Below, piece after piece: positions 34,615 to 47,000 of a stretch of DNA of 64,000 bases; the stretch's first letter is position 1; every line of letters begins with the position of its first letter. Source of the stretch: Roridomyces roridus (Eukaryota; Basidiomycota; Agaricomycetes; Agaricales; Mycenaceae); NCBI GenBank assembly GCA_029378245.1, contig JARKIF010000010.1, positions 744,001 to 808,000 of the forward strand, in the 5' to 3' direction. The position numbers were made by a program, and so were the translations under genes. The notes under the pieces were generated by a model, which had not been told where the DNA came from, did no database searches, and saw only the letters and a program-made list of their open reading frames with translations.

Positions 34615-35737
34615 CCCGATAATTCTTTGAAGCTGTACTCCCTGCGCACCACACGTCGCCCGTACCTCGACGTTGACGCGCACCGCGGCCAGCGCGTTCC
34701 CGCACCGCGAAGTCGGCGGCGCCGTAATGGCGTCAACTCGACATCTTCGCGACGCCGCGCATTTGCCCACGTCTTATTCCCATCTTCCTTTTCACCTTCA
34801 TCCTCACCTGCATCTTCGTTTTCGTTTTCATTTTCATTTTTGTTCTCCTCCCTGAACTGTACCGAGAGGTACCTACCTAGCACCACTGTAGCCCGGCAGC
34901 GCTGTATTAAATAGCAGTAGAATAGCACTCAAAATTAATTTAAACTTACTGCTATTGGCAGTAGAGAATTGATTTCAAGGAATGAGAACGGTGTCCCTCT
35001 ACTACTCTCCACCTATTTGTTGACTGGCATTTCAGGCGGGTTTTTGTAACGGTCACCCTTCGCGAGAAGTTACCGAACTTTATGCTGCTTCTGCCGTTCG
35101 TGATGTTGAAAATTTACCCCATGTTCTAGAGTCTGGTTCCAGGAAACCCGAGTACATGCGAGGTTGACAGATTTCATTTCAGTTCTGTGGGTACGCTGGT
35201 TTGTACTTCTTCATCACCTGATTCCCCTTCTTATGCACTTTCGTTCGGTTCGCCAACGAGTTGTCGCTTCTTCCTGTTCCCTCGGCAGATTCACTAACTT
35301 TAATTGGGAGGTTTCTCTCGGGCGGCCCCTGGGAAGGGATTCATCCCATGTGTGTGAAAGCTCTAAGACCGGATCAATCCGCGGCAGCGACGAGGGCGGG
35401 AGCGAACGAGAAGGGACGAATCTGGGGAACATCCGTAGGTAGGCTGGTTATGAGCCTAACGTACATCTATGGCTGCGCTGCAAAGCTCGCGAACGGGCGG
35501 ATATGTAACGGAAAGGATGGGGGATGGATGGCCCACGCCACACTCTTCTCAATATACCCCAGATAAAACCTAGTTAGATTTGCTAGGCCAATTTATGCGC
35601 AATTTCTTGGTCCAATCCTAGCTATTTCCGTTGCAAATACTCATATTACGCAAGATAATGTAAATAGGGACAAGGAAACCGGGAGGACAATTCAGAGGGA
35701 TGCGTGATGGAAAAGAGGGTGGGTAGGAGTAATGCAA
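34615..35737. other. Intergenic region, no gene seen
   Basis: About 1.1 kb upstream of the RT element. It may hold 5' sequence of that element: the frame continues open to about 34770 without an ATG, and TTTTCGTTTTCATTTTCATT near 34815 is a simple pyrimidine tract. No other gene supported. Confidence 0.45.
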
Positions 35738-37188
35738 CTAATGGACGTATGCAGGGCGCACAACCGCAAGATGATATAATGCACGAGCAAGATCGTGAGC
35801 AGCTACCGGATCAGCCTGCATGTCAGAAAATCCCTGGGTAAGAACGGCCGTCGGAGGAATATCCCGGTCGAAGTCGTCAAGAATGGCACCAGCTCCAGAC
35901 ATGTGTGCAATCCTGGCGCATGCAGCATGCAAGCCAAGCAAGATCGAACTGGGAGGGGGGATAGTCTGCCCATTCAGGACCCTTTCAGTAAATGTTACAC
36001 GCCGCTTGATGTGGCGATTACGGCGTCGATACAGGTAGAGGATGTCATACGTGTTAGGGATGATCTGGTCCTGGGCATCCTAACGCAGTCGTATATCAGA
36101 TATGAGTTGTAGCTTTAAAACGAGTGTACCCTGGCTTGAATTAGACAAAAGTCAAGGCGATCAAATAGTGCATGCGCCTCAAGGGATGCCATAAAGCCGT
36201 TAATCGCGCTATGAAGATTGGTCCCTCCAAGCAATAACTTAATATCAATCCCCGAGAACCTATCAAGAATTGCAGAGGCCGAGGACGCCCAGTCTAACTA
36301 GGGGATGGTCAGAACATTATCACAACAGCAATCCCAGACAACAGACCTTCGCCGTCGCTGCTTCCGAGAGACCACCGATGCCGTCTGTAAGCGACTGACT
36401 GATGATGTGCGCGACCTCCAGGTCAGATAAAAGTTCACCCGGCACCGCGGGGGCCTGGGGTGCGACGAGGGAAGCAAGATCAGGAAATAGTTCAGGGGTT
36501 TCTTCGGCCTTGTCCAACGAAGCACGGTCTATAAGACCGGTCAAAACACAACGATACTGATCGCGATAGAGAAGCTACACAGAAGTTTGAGATGAGGCGC
36601 AAAAAACAAGAAATGGACTTGTCAACCTTCTTCCTTAACGAAGTTGGCTGCGCTCCCGGTGTTATCAGAGAGATTTTGTGGATATTTGCCTGTTGGTCGA
36701 AGGTCACGTCTGGACTCTGATCCGCAGTGATAGTAGGGGTTGGGCCCTTTGGATTCCTGACTAATGGAGAAACATGAGACATGTGATGACAGTAGCATGA
36801 GAATGATATTCACAAACTCGAATGAGACCGTAGATGTAGAGATGTGCCAAGCCGGCGAGGCTCTCTATGTCGCCGTTACAAGCATTGACCTCTCTTGCCA
36901 CGCAGTTCCGTCCGGTGTCATTGGGTGCGAAGCGGAGGGCATAGCCTAGCGTCCGACCAGCGACTTCCGGTGGATTCTGGAACATAAATGCTTCCAGCGA
37001 CGGATTGCCGATCCTGAGCGATTGTCACTGTCTTACGAGTGTAACGGTAGAATGGCAGCGAACCTAGGGTCCAAGTCCTGAACGAAGGCACCCCAAGAGG
37101 CTAGGGCTTCCAGGTCCACACATGAATTATACGCGTTCCACGCGGGGGTGTGTGCGGTGAAAGTGTTGGGCGGAAGTGGTTCTGGCAT
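35738..37188 (-). CDS. HNH nuclease-domain protein (basidiomycete family)
   Basis: The start is MPEPLPPNTFTAHTPAWNAY (ATG at 37188). Exons then give IGNPSLEAFMFQNPPEVAGR, NGDIESLAGLAHLYIYGLIR, VRNPKGPTPTITADQS, and the HNH block LLYRDQYRCVLTGL with EVAHIISQSL. Further on come LDWASSASAILDRFSGID, LHSAINGFMASLEAHALFDRLDFCL, NTYDILYLYRRR and the end LLGLHAACARIAHMSGAGAI. This order matches HNH proteins that are numerous in mushroom genomes. The first conserved His is kept in AHIIS; the later His-containing INVMT-like segment is altered to LHSAINGFM, so catalysis is uncertain. Function in the family is unknown. It shares a 42-bp divergent spacer with the HIT-finger gene. Confidence 0.78.
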
Positions 37189-37230
37189 TGTGTCAACGTG
37201 TAGACGTCAGATCACAAGAGATCACGCGAA
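37189..37230. promoter_or_regulatory. 42-bp spacer between divergent start codons
   Basis: Only 42 bp separate the ATG of the minus-strand HNH gene from the ATG of the plus-strand HIT-finger gene. Core promoter elements of each gene must therefore overlap the other's transcribed region, or the true starts lie elsewhere. No TATA box is visible. Confidence 0.5.
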
Positions 37231-38496
37231 ATGACTTCACCCGATACCGTGACGTGCAAATTGTGGGTCCGTCCTCCTCTCCAGTCCACAATCTCTCAAG
37301 CACACGCAGATGCCGTCGCCAGTTCTCCAAATACACCTGCCCAATCTGCAACGTCCCCTACTGCTCTCTGACCTGTTTTCGTTCACCGTCCCATTCCCAA
37401 TGCTCCGAAACCTTTTACAAGAAGCAAGTCGAGTCGGACATCCGTGCCGAGCCCTCGAAAAGCGCGCAAGAACGACAGAGGATGCTCGAACTGTTGAAAC
37501 GCTTTGAAGAGGAGAGCTTGGACGCGGAGGAAGAGGACGAAGAGGAGTCTGATTTGGCGCGTCGGATGCAGGATGTTGATCTCGGTGAGTTTCCACTGTG
37601 CAACCATGTCTTGTTCCTGAGCGTTGTCCACCAGAATCCTCAGACCAACTATGGGCCCTCCTGACCCCCGACGAGCGCGAAAAATTCCTGAAGGTAATGG
37701 AGAATCCTTCGAGTGAACTGGCTCAGCAACTCCTTGCAAGCCAAGAGCTTGAAAATGAGAAACAGGATCCATGGTGGGACTCGGATAGCTCTTCACCCGA
37801 GCCCATCCAAGTCCCCCCGTCCTTATCCAGTCCGAATGGTGGGCCATCTCTAATCTACAACATCTGCGCCGTGTTGTGAGTCCTCTGCACTCTCCAAACC
37901 ACGCGCGCTGATTTATTCCAGTGTTACCTACGCATATACAACGCGCCATTTATCCATCTCCCCACTCTCCACCGCCCTTGAATCCGACGCCGAAGCCGCA
38001 CGGTTCCTCATCTCCCAACTAACACCCTTTCTCACATCCCGGACCTCCAAAACCCTACACCGCACCCTAGACGACGCGCTCACAGAACTCCACTCACGCC
38101 TGCCTCCCGTAAGCACTAGACTGTCCCCTCCTTCCCAACTCACAGAGTGTTGTCCAGGATTCCGCCACGCCCCAACTACTTGCTCTACTCCTCCGTGATG
38201 CTGCCTCGCTCCTCCGCCCCCCGCTCGTTGCAGACGAATCCACGGGTCCACACGCACGCGCCCTTGGTGCCCTCGGCGATCTACACGTCCTTTTCCAGAC
38301 CCGTGCCCATGTAGGGCACAAACTGACCTTCTACGCTGCCCAGCTGCCCACAATCGCACGGCAAGCTGCGTTGGAACTCGACCTCAACGCAAAGGTGCGC
38401 GAGGCCGACTCTGTTTCAGAGGGAGTGGAATGGGAGCGCGTGGAAGCTGCGGAACGACGACGGATCGTCGAACTTTCTCCAGAAAATGTACAATAG
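37231..38496 (+). CDS. HIT-type zinc finger protein (ZNHIT2-like)
   Basis: Five exons (37231-37262, 37310-37584, 37635-37875, 37922-38108, 38146-38496) give 361 aa with every splice phase consistent. The N-terminal HIT zinc finger reads CKLCRRQFSKYTCPICNVPY then CSLTCFRSPSHSQCSETF; the first intron splits it after CKL. Next come an acidic helix (EESLDAEEEDEEESDLARR), the LWALLTPDEREKFLKVMENP segment and a Trp-rich DPWWDSDSS, as in ZNHIT2. The C-terminal half is helical. HIT-finger proteins act with the R2TP/HSP90 machinery in assembling snoRNPs and the U5 snRNP; that role is taken from the family. It ends 32 bp from the convergent MAD1 stop. Confidence 0.83.
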
Positions 38497-38528
38497 TGTA
38501 AGTAAAATAAAAGCAGCCATGTACACCA

Positions 38529-40956
38529 CTACCTCCCTGCAGCCTCCGTCCTCTCCCTCTTCCACCGATCATACAACTCCACCGTCACACTCGCCAAAAA
38601 GCCCGGTATACATTGCTCCTGCTCGACCCAATAGCTCATCATATTGGGCAAGTCCTCCGGGCCGCCCTCGCCCAACGCCATCAACTCTAACCCATTTGGC
38701 GAGGGCTTGAAGACGAAAGTCGCAGAGAGGTCGTACAGCGAAGTGACGCGCACTTGTCCTGATTGGAAAAAGGCGAGTTTGACGCCGAGGAGAGCTGCAA
38801 CCGAGTCTTTGAATTCTTCGGCTTTGGAGGAGAAGATCTGTCGTTACAATTCAGCGGTCGGTCCAAGATGAGAGGAAATGGAAACAAAATACCTCCTTCA
38901 GTCTCTTCAGCCTCTTCTCCTTCTGCACCACCTCCCCCTGCAACTCGTCCCTTTCCTTACAAACTGCATCCCAGCTCTCCTTTGGCACCAGGTGCTCATT
39001 CTCCCCACTCGCACCCGCACTGGCCCCGGCCTTCTGCAACTCCTCGACCCTCTGCCTCAACACCACATTCTCCTCCTTCGTCCTAACCATCTCGGCCTGC
39101 CTCTCCTGCGTGTTATCCCGCAACGGCACATCCGGTGTATCCTTAAAGGACAATATGCGAAGCCCCGGAGGGACATGTCGCCCACCAGCAATCTCCCCAC
39201 TCAGCTCGAACAGCGTTTGCTCGAGTTCCTCGATCTTCTCCAAGTGGGTCTTGTATTCCGACTCAAGGTTTTCGAGGGCTGCGGGTCGATTTTTAGCCAG
39301 AATATCATCGTAGTGGAGAATACCATACCTTGCTGAGCTTCCGCCTTTGCCGTCCTCTCCCTCTCGAGTTCCACTCTCCGCTCCTCCGCAACCTCCACCG
39401 GTTCCCTGACCCCGACCTCCTCAATCTGCTTCGCGAGTTCCAAATTCGTAGCTTTATAGCTCTCGAGCAAGGACTCCAGCTGCATCATCTGCTCGGCGCG
39501 GGCAGTGTCCGTAGTCGAGGCAGAGGCTGAAGGATCTTTGTTCGCAGCTTCCTCCAAAGAGAAGCTAGACTAAGTGCCATCATCAGCCTCGAAACCAGAG
39601 AGGAGCAGGGGAGACTTACCACAAGTGCCTTCATGAACCCAACCTCCCTCTCCGACAGCGCCGTCCGCTGCTCGCTCCGATAGACCTTGTCGTTCAGCAG
39701 ACCAGCAGCGGTCTCGAGCTTCTCAATCGTGTCCTGGGCTTCCACAAGACGTGATTCCGCATTCGCAAGTTCACCCTCTTTGGAACGCAAAAGTGCCACC
39801 GTGGCGCCGTGATCCTCAAGGAGCTGGGCATGCTGGAGTCGCAAAGCCGATAAACCTTGTGTGACTGCAACCGGTGTTTTCGACGGCGTGGACGGGGTAT
39901 CTGTGGGCTGGTTTTGTGCCCTAAAGGACGCGTCAGAAAACAAAGGAAACGGCACACCGGGACGCACATACCAAGTCTCCCTTTCGCGCCTCCCAGCTTC
40001 CACCTGAGCCTCCAACCTCACCACCTGCTCACGCAAATCCTCCAGAGGCTTGAGCTTCCTCTCCAACCCTCGCTTCTCCTCCCTCAGCACCTCGATGCTC
40101 GTATGCCTTTCACGCAGGACAGTCAATTCGGACGTGAGTTTGGCATTTGTCGACTCGAGATTCCTCAAGTAAGCAGCCTGCCGGTGCAGCTCCTCCCTCA
40201 CTACAGCCATATCGCTGCTCTCCTGTTCCGACATGCTGCGGTCGCCGGCATTGGATGCCGATGTGCTGAGATCCTGCAGCTGCACCTGAATCTCGTCGAT
40301 GGTCTGACTGCGTTCTTCAGCCAAAAGTCTAAACTGCGACACTTCCTCGTCGAGGAGGGACGCCTGTCGTGTTAGTGTGGTAATTTGCGATTTTTGAGAG
40401 GCGATGGTGTGTGAGCTGCTTCGCGAGAGGTTCGAGTGCGTATCTTGCAAGTCAGCATATTCCTCACGCAGGGCTGTTAGAGCACTCCGCAGGGTCCGTA
40501 GTTCGTTGTCTTTCCGTGTCTATAGCGCGTTGTAGTCAGGAGGTGGCAAATGGTACTTGAAAAGCACGCACAGTCTGTTCTTGATATTCCGCCCTCTCCC
40601 GTTCCTTCTCCTCCCGCTCTTCCTGCTCGCGGTCAGAAAACCACCGCCTGTCGCGTTTGAGCTTCTCGATCTCGATATCCCGCTCCCGTAGCTTCGAGTC
40701 CAACTCCATCTTGGTCGTTTGCGCCGCGAGAAGCTGCCGCTCCAGCGACGCGTGAGCCACGGTGGAGGTGAAGGCTTGCGTTCGTTGCTGACGCTTTGCA
40801 GATGAGAGGTGGGGATCTAAAAGGTGGAGTGAGCTTGTCAGAATTAGATTTTTCGTGCGAGTCGAGAGGGAGGGCCTTACCGCGTTCGAGCTCGGCTGCA
40901 AGTGAGTCCCGTTTGAGGGCGGAGGAGCTTGGTGTTGAGAATTTTGAGCGCTCCAT
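38529..40956 (-). CDS. MAD1: Spindle assembly checkpoint protein Mad1
   Basis: Mad1 anchors Mad2 at nuclear pores and at unattached kinetochores to delay anaphase. The protein is a long coiled coil from MERSKFSTPSSSALKRDSLA through REELHRQAAYLRNLESTNAK and EEVGVREPVEVAEERRVELE. Two signatures settle the family: the RLK motif in KRLKRLKEIFSSKAEEFK, needed for kinetochore docking through Bub1, and the C-terminal globular domain AALLGVKLAFFQSGQVRVTS with FVFKPSPNGLELMALGEG. Six or more introns are present. An alternative upstream frame without ATG begins at 41016; the ATG at 40956 fits best. The end is close to, but does not overlap, the convergent HIT-finger gene. Confidence 0.92.
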
Positions 40957-41829
40957 GGTAGAGGGACGCGGCGGGCGCGAGACAAGACGCGAGGTGTTTG
41001 GCGAGGGCACTGCCACTCGTGTCCTCTTGTCTTCCCGATCTTCAACACGAATGAACTCGGAAGACTCTAGGTCTGAGTCTCTCAGCCAATCGGACTTGCT
41101 GCACTCCCTGGTTCAACGCTGTTTCTCAAGGTCACCGTGCGTTTCAATTTTCTTTTGCAAAGCGGGGCATTCCTCAACTTTCACCTTGCGATTGAGTTGG
41201 TTCATCTGCGAGCCGGTATTTGCGTAGCAAAGGACCGAGGCAAGTCACTGGAATTTACACGGGATACATCGCCAGGCAATACCAGGTAATTCTAGACGCG
41301 ATATATTCATGAACAAGGCTCCATTCAACACGAAGAAATCGCGGAAGGCAGGTGAGGACAGCAAAACAAGTGCGAGAGCAAGGTCAAGGCAAAGTTGGTG
41401 GGCCGTTCGACGTTTACGCCCATGCCCCGCGTAGTTCAGCCCATCAGATTTCAACCAAGCAAAGACCTCTAGTTTTGCAAAGTGCTCGAGGAGAATCATG
41501 TCTTGGGTCTTCGCATCTTCTCGTGGCTATTTTCTGCAAGTGGATTCAAGTCAAGCAAGAACTGTGGTTTTGAACGTTGAATGGCTCAAAAGCAGTCCGA
41601 TTGCTACCCACGTATTCAAATAGCTTCGCGGAACCGCGACGGAGCCCAGTGTCAGAATCTCGCCATAATGGCGCTCTGCTTCAAATTCTTCGAATCTCCT
41701 TCTTCAATTGATGCACTTGAACGCCTCGGTCCAATCATCACCCAACGGGTAATCTACGCCGAAACTGCGCGTATAAAGGCTCTGACTCACTCGGTTTCAA
41801 TGACTCATCCGTTCTTGACTTCCTCCACC
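40957..41829. other. Divergent intergenic region between MAD1 and the PhzF-like gene
   Basis: About 870 bp with no supported gene. Both promoters should be here; a TATA box for the PhzF-like gene is annotated separately. Confidence 0.5.
41772..41778 (+). promoter_or_regulatory. TATA box of the PhzF-like gene
   Basis: TATAAAG lies 58 bp upstream of the ATG at 41830. That distance predicts transcription starting near 41800, which supports 41830 rather than the in-frame ATG at 41800 as the start codon. Confidence 0.6.
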
Positions 41830-42868
41830 ATGACCACCCAACTCAAATACAGCGTGATAGACGCGTTTACCTCGAAGCCCTTTGGCGGCAACCCCGCCGC
41901 TGTCATCGTCCTCGAGCAGGACCATGGATTGGATGACGAGACGTTGCAGTTGATCGGGAGGTGAGTCTCCTGTTATCAACAGGGAAAAAAACTACTTACA
42001 CCGAATAGGGAATTCAGCCTGTCCGAGACCGCGTTCCTCGTACCACTCGCAGACCATACGGTCGACGCGCCCCATTTCAGTATCAGGTGGTTCACGCCGG
42101 GTGAGTCTTTTACTGCTTTGGAATGGAATCCAAAATTGACAAAGGTAGGATTGGAGGCTCCCCTCTGCGGACACGCCACCATCGCCGCGGCATACCACCT
42201 GCAGATCTACCACCCGCAACTCCGTGCGCCGTACCGCTTTGAATCTCGGGTCTCTGGCCAGCTGCGCGTGGACTATGATAAAGAGAAGGATTATTATGTG
42301 ATGGATTTCCCTGCTGAGATGCCCGTGGCGTTCTCTTCCTCCGAGCAAGCAGACGTTCTCAAGAAAGCGTACACGTGGTTCCCCAGTCTCAGTGCCGACA
42401 AGGGAGAGGTGAAAGCGGTATTGCGTACCAAAAGGGGCTATTTCGTGGAAGTCGATGAGAGCGTGGATGTAGCCAACGTGGTGCATGATACCATCGCGAT
42501 TGTGAGTCGCATCTTCTTTCTCCCGGCTTTTGTTGCATCTGACCGACTTTTGTGTTGTGCAGAACCGCGACACGGTTGTAGGCCAATGCGTCATCACTGC
42601 CCCGCACACGCCCACGCCCTCTGACCCGTCGCAGGTTCACTCGCGGATGTTCGCAGCGGGGAGTGGAATCGATGAGGACCCTGTCACTGGCTCAGCGCAT
42701 ACGCGCATCGTTCCATATTGGTTGGAACGGTTGGGCGGGAATACACTCCAGTGCGCGCAGGTGAGCAAGAGAGGTGGGGAGCTTGACTGTGAATGGCTCA
42801 GAGATGAGGGGAGAGTATTGCTCAAAGGACGGGCGGTCCGGATGGCTGAGGGCGTGTTGTTTGTTTGA
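41830..42868 (+). CDS. PhzF-family isomerase/epimerase-like protein
   Basis: Four exons (41830-41960, 42009-42100, 42149-42501, 42563-42868) give 293 aa. Conserved features are SVIDAFTSKPFGGNPAAV, the putative catalytic Glu in EFSLSETAFL, FTPGLEAPLCGHATIAAAY, and the C-terminal half repeat GSGIDEDPVTGSAH. The family has a diaminopimelate-epimerase-like double fold; PhzF itself makes phenazines, while most eukaryotic members have unknown substrates. ATG 41830 sits in a good context (CCACCATGACC) and a TATA box lies 58 bp upstream. An in-frame ATG 30 bp earlier would add ten residues. No phenazine genes are nearby, so phenazine synthesis should not be assumed. Confidence 0.9.
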
Positions 42869-43288
42869 ATTACTTGCACGTGACTGTTCAATTACATTTC
42901 GCACGGTTCAACCCGTGGCGCTTCAATTCGAAATTTGAAAGATTCTACGTAAGCTCAACGTAAGCTAGTCCTCAGGTACGGATGCCGACCCATAAAGCAA
43001 AATCCAAAAAGCTCAACACCCAACATAGACGCCGCTCAAAGGGAGGGGATGTAGTCTATAGATTGCGGAGAGGATGAATGAATAAGAAGAAAGGCCCGAA
43101 TATCGCTGGGCCATCCTGCGCTGAACGTGTCTGAAAATTGATGCAGCTGGACGAGGCGGCGCAATATGGCTGAGGATCCTGAGTCGCCGCGTGGAATGTC
43201 AACCGGCCCCGGGAGAAGCTTGCTAAACGTCGGGAAGGAAGGATTTGAAGGAAGGAATGAAAATTCGCCCAATGCAAAACTGTGAGGA

Positions 43289-43560
43289 CTATGAAGGCCA
43301 GACTCCAGGGTCGTCGACAAAAAGGAACTCAGCTGCGCGCAATAGCAGAGACTGTGTCTCATCCGGCACTTCTGCCGCGGTGAGTTTATCTCTCGTCCGT
43401 CCGTGCAACAACTTGAAGCTTCGCCGCTTCCTTTGACGCGCCAATGCGTAAACTCGGCACATTGAACAAAAACATGGTGCACGCTCTCGAGCGCGCTGCA
43501 CATCATGCGACACCTCGACGATGGAAACAAAGACCGGGTTTCCAAGGTCCGGGTCTCTGC
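43289..43560 (-). pseudogene. Reverse-transcriptase element C-terminal relic
   Basis: Two frames together read like the tail of a mushroom RT element: ESVHHVFVQCAEFTHWR (zinc-knuckle-like) in one frame, then LTAAEVPDETQSLLLRAAEF with LFVDDPGVWPS in another. The frame change and lack of any RT domain show a decayed 3' fragment. It is a different lineage from the element at 31513-34614. Confidence 0.5.
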
Positions 43561-43804
43561 TGTCGCCAGCTGGCCTGACCGCGGCATACAACTGAATCAT
43601 TGCCGCGTAGGTTGAGAATGCTTGGATGTATGAATAGGAGGGCGGTGGGTGTCGGTCGGGTACCCAGGTGAGCATCCTCAGCCCGTTCCCAATAGCGAGC
43701 CTGAGTTGAGTTGCCGATTATATCGCTAGAAAGTGGTCCGCAAAATTGCGGACGTTCAATTCGATGCCATCCACCCGTCCACAAGGTGGGAGCCGCCGCC
43801 ATAT

Positions 43805-44065
43805 TGAATCACTTACTCAACAAAGCCGGAATGTAGGTCATCCGATGAAAATGGAGAGCCCCGCTGCAGTGTGCCTATGGAGTAAGATGACTTTCAAGAG
43901 GTGCAGGGCCCCGAGTCCCGACGCAAGTGGAAGTGGGTGTACATGGCCGTCCTCGCGATGCCGGCGTCCCTCCATGCGGTTTTCAGTCTATAATCCAGTA
44001 GGTGGATACTTACGTCGCAACTCAGGGCGGGAAAATCACATTCTGGCGGGCTCCACTCGGCAACG
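43805..44065 (-). pseudogene. MAPEG gene relic, dispersed
   Basis: Two blocks match the MAPEG gene at 29806-30520 on the same strand and in the same order. CATTCTGGCGGGCTCC near 44040 corresponds to the RAHQN-exon end at about 30177-30193, and GCCGGAATGTAG...AAAATGGAG near 43825-43855 corresponds to its last exon. The coding frame is lost. The match is by eye and partial. Confidence 0.45.
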
Positions 44066-47000
44066 ATATCGCCATTGATCGCCGTCCGGCATGTTTAACT
44101 TTTCTCCGTATGGGTTCCTGTTCACGAACGCGAATTTCCACGGTGATTCAGAATTCGAATAATACTGAGTATTACTGACAAAATCAGTTGCCTTGGGTGG
44201 AAGGAATATTCAACGATTCAAGTCGCCTACGCCGATGGGATCCGACTGTGCCCAGTGGCCATATTGTACTTGAGGATATGTATTGCCTTGGGCTACTTCA
44301 AACACCGCCGGAAGCATCGACGGGACGAGGCTCACAAAAATATATATCCGCAAGTTGCAACTGCACATACACGTTGAAAGTCGGGGACTCGGGGCTCGGG
44401 CCGTGCGACGGACTCTTGGACTTGCGCCAATCCAATTATTCCATCGGTCAGTCACAATTGTTAGATGCATATAATGCGAGGGCCGCCCTCCAAGTTCGAC
44501 AACTCCGGATATTGATCAACGATGATGACTTGAAGCCGGTGATCGCCTTCCGGCATGTTGATGTTGACACAAAACTTTCTCGTCGGGATGTCCGAGTCCA
44601 CACCTGAACAGTTTCACCGTTGCTACGCATAGCCATTCGAATCATCTACGTCCACTCGGGGCCCAGGGATTTACCAGTAACGATCTGAGATTCTCATTCG
44701 CCCGATTTTCAAACTGAATGACTTGCATTCAATACTAAGAAGTTGAGAAGCATGTGCACTCCTCAATGGCCTAGAGCTGGCCTGACGGTTTGACATGGCG
44801 TGGCATTGGAGCTGTTGTACCTATGTGCCTTTTGATATTATTTTCTCATGGGCCCGGGACGCAAATATAGTGTGCCCTATTCTGTGGAAGGTAAGAAATC
44901 TTGCACTGCAAGAAATCAAAGTAAGAAACAACTCAGCTGTCAATTCATCGGTCGCGAGCGCTACTGCAACTCACGGCACTGTAACGGCAAGATGTCCTTG
45001 ATGGGCGGACAAGGACGGACAAGGACGGACTACGAGGCCCCACCGGCGAATCCGTAGGAGCGCGGTGTAACGGATGCAGAGTGTCAATCAGTGCCGAGGG
45101 CGGCAGCGCAGTGGTTGGAGACGGCTAGAAGTGGTTTAGCCCCGTTGTGTAGCGGCGCCGCTGTGCGTTCCATGCGCATACGCGGGCCGCCCGCGCGCGC
45201 TCGCCGCTCGGTGGGTGAAACTTATTCTGGGCATGGGCGAAATTGAATTAGTATAGCACCAAGTCGTACGCAACCAGGTACCAGAGTAATTGCATTTAGG
45301 GCGCGCTAAGCCGATGGAGACCATGTTTTCCAGCGCCATTCTAAGTGGGCTTGACCACTGGCAGCATTATCCCAAAACCAAGAAAGCTCGGTCCCACGAC
45401 TATAGTAGTATGCCGTTTGAAAACCGCGGATGTTGGCAAGCAGACTGGCTATTCATCGCATCAACAAAGTGTAGTACCGCGGGGTTTTCAGGTTTGAACT
45501 ACTTACATTGATTGACCGTTTGAGCTCGGGATTGACTGAAAGGTGGTGATCAAACGGGTACAATCTAAGTGATAATCTCTTACCAGCGCGGATACAGGAG
45601 GCCGGGATACTTATCCTTGGGCCAAGTATACAATTGCCTTATGGCGAAATGCCGCCTGTCTGCGACGACAAGTCGACTTGAAAGCCCGAGGATTGATCGA
45701 GGCGAATATTTTCAAACTTGGAATCAACTTGGGCGAATCGAAAGGAGCGATTGTCCTCCGAGAAATCAGATACTTTGCTGCGAATTCTAAGTGCGAAACA
45801 AGGTTGAGAACCCATCACAAGACGGGATTCACCAGAAGTCGCTGGACAGTTCCGAGAGATGCTTGAACATCATTGTTCTCCCATTCGTTCCGTGTTCCTT
45901 TTTCGTTCGTTCGAGTTCGGGATTAACCTGAGTTGACCAGTGAGGACGAAGGGATGCTTGTCCGGTTCTTCAGGTCCCCGGAGAAGTGTGATACCGAAGA
46001 CACCGTCCTGGATTCTGCTTCTATCTAAGCTAAATCAAACCGCGTTAAATCGCCGTAAAGATGTTGAATCCCGATATACTTAATAGCGAAACACCGAGGA
46101 GGTTTGGAAGCAAGTTTGACTGACAGCGATAATTGATTTGATCTGGGTCCCCGCGAGCGGTCGTGTGCTGCATGAAATTGGGTATTCAGATACCATTCAG
46201 TAGAAAGAGGGACAAAAGTTGCGAGTTGCCATTGACAGTCCAAAGTGATACCGATTTTCAACGTGCACTCTGTTTCGCTGTCTATTTGCGGCAATATAAT
46301 GCCAGGCCGCGGAGTTCAAATTCAATCTGTTCTGGACTCTGGATGTACCAAAATGGGCCCGCGTGTTAACGTACACATCGATTACGAGCTGTCTTTGAGC
46401 TGTCTATCTGGAATTCCAATTTTCGTCAGGTACAAAGGAACGACCCATGCGCAGGAAGGTACAGACCGATCGACGCGACCCGCTTCCATGCGCAACAGGC
46501 GCAACAAATCGTAATCAGTGCGTACGATGGCTGCGGGCCCATTTGGGAATCCCCACATGCAAGTCCGGGTGCTGGGAAAGACGCCGAACCGGTCCGAAGC
46601 ACCGGGTGCAAATCGCGGATCAGATTGACAGGTAGGCAATTTCGCGTTTACATAGGGGCCGCTGTTGTTAGCGGAGTAGTCGGCACGAGCATAGCACAAG
46701 CGGGTGTCGTCCAGAACACGACCTGGATGATAGCCATTTTTTTTTGTTGGAGCTGTTCGAGGCAACGGCGTTGTGCTCATGATGATAAACATTTTCTGGG
46801 TGAACGGGCCAGTGATGTGTTGAAACTCGATGCTAACCAGCTGGGTGTGCATGACCGATGAGTTGGGTTGGTGAGGCCAATGAACCTGGCTGGCGAAACA
46901 AAATGCCTCGGGGATCAGGAACATACATAGACAAAAACAGGTCACCGACCGTGTCGGTAAACATTCAAACAGGGACGGGGCCGGTTCACTCGGGATCTAC

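Noticed and set aside
44788..45060. Possible small gene ending near the GGACAAGGAC repeat
   Set aside because: The frame is short and partly formed by the tandem repeat; no start or splice context.
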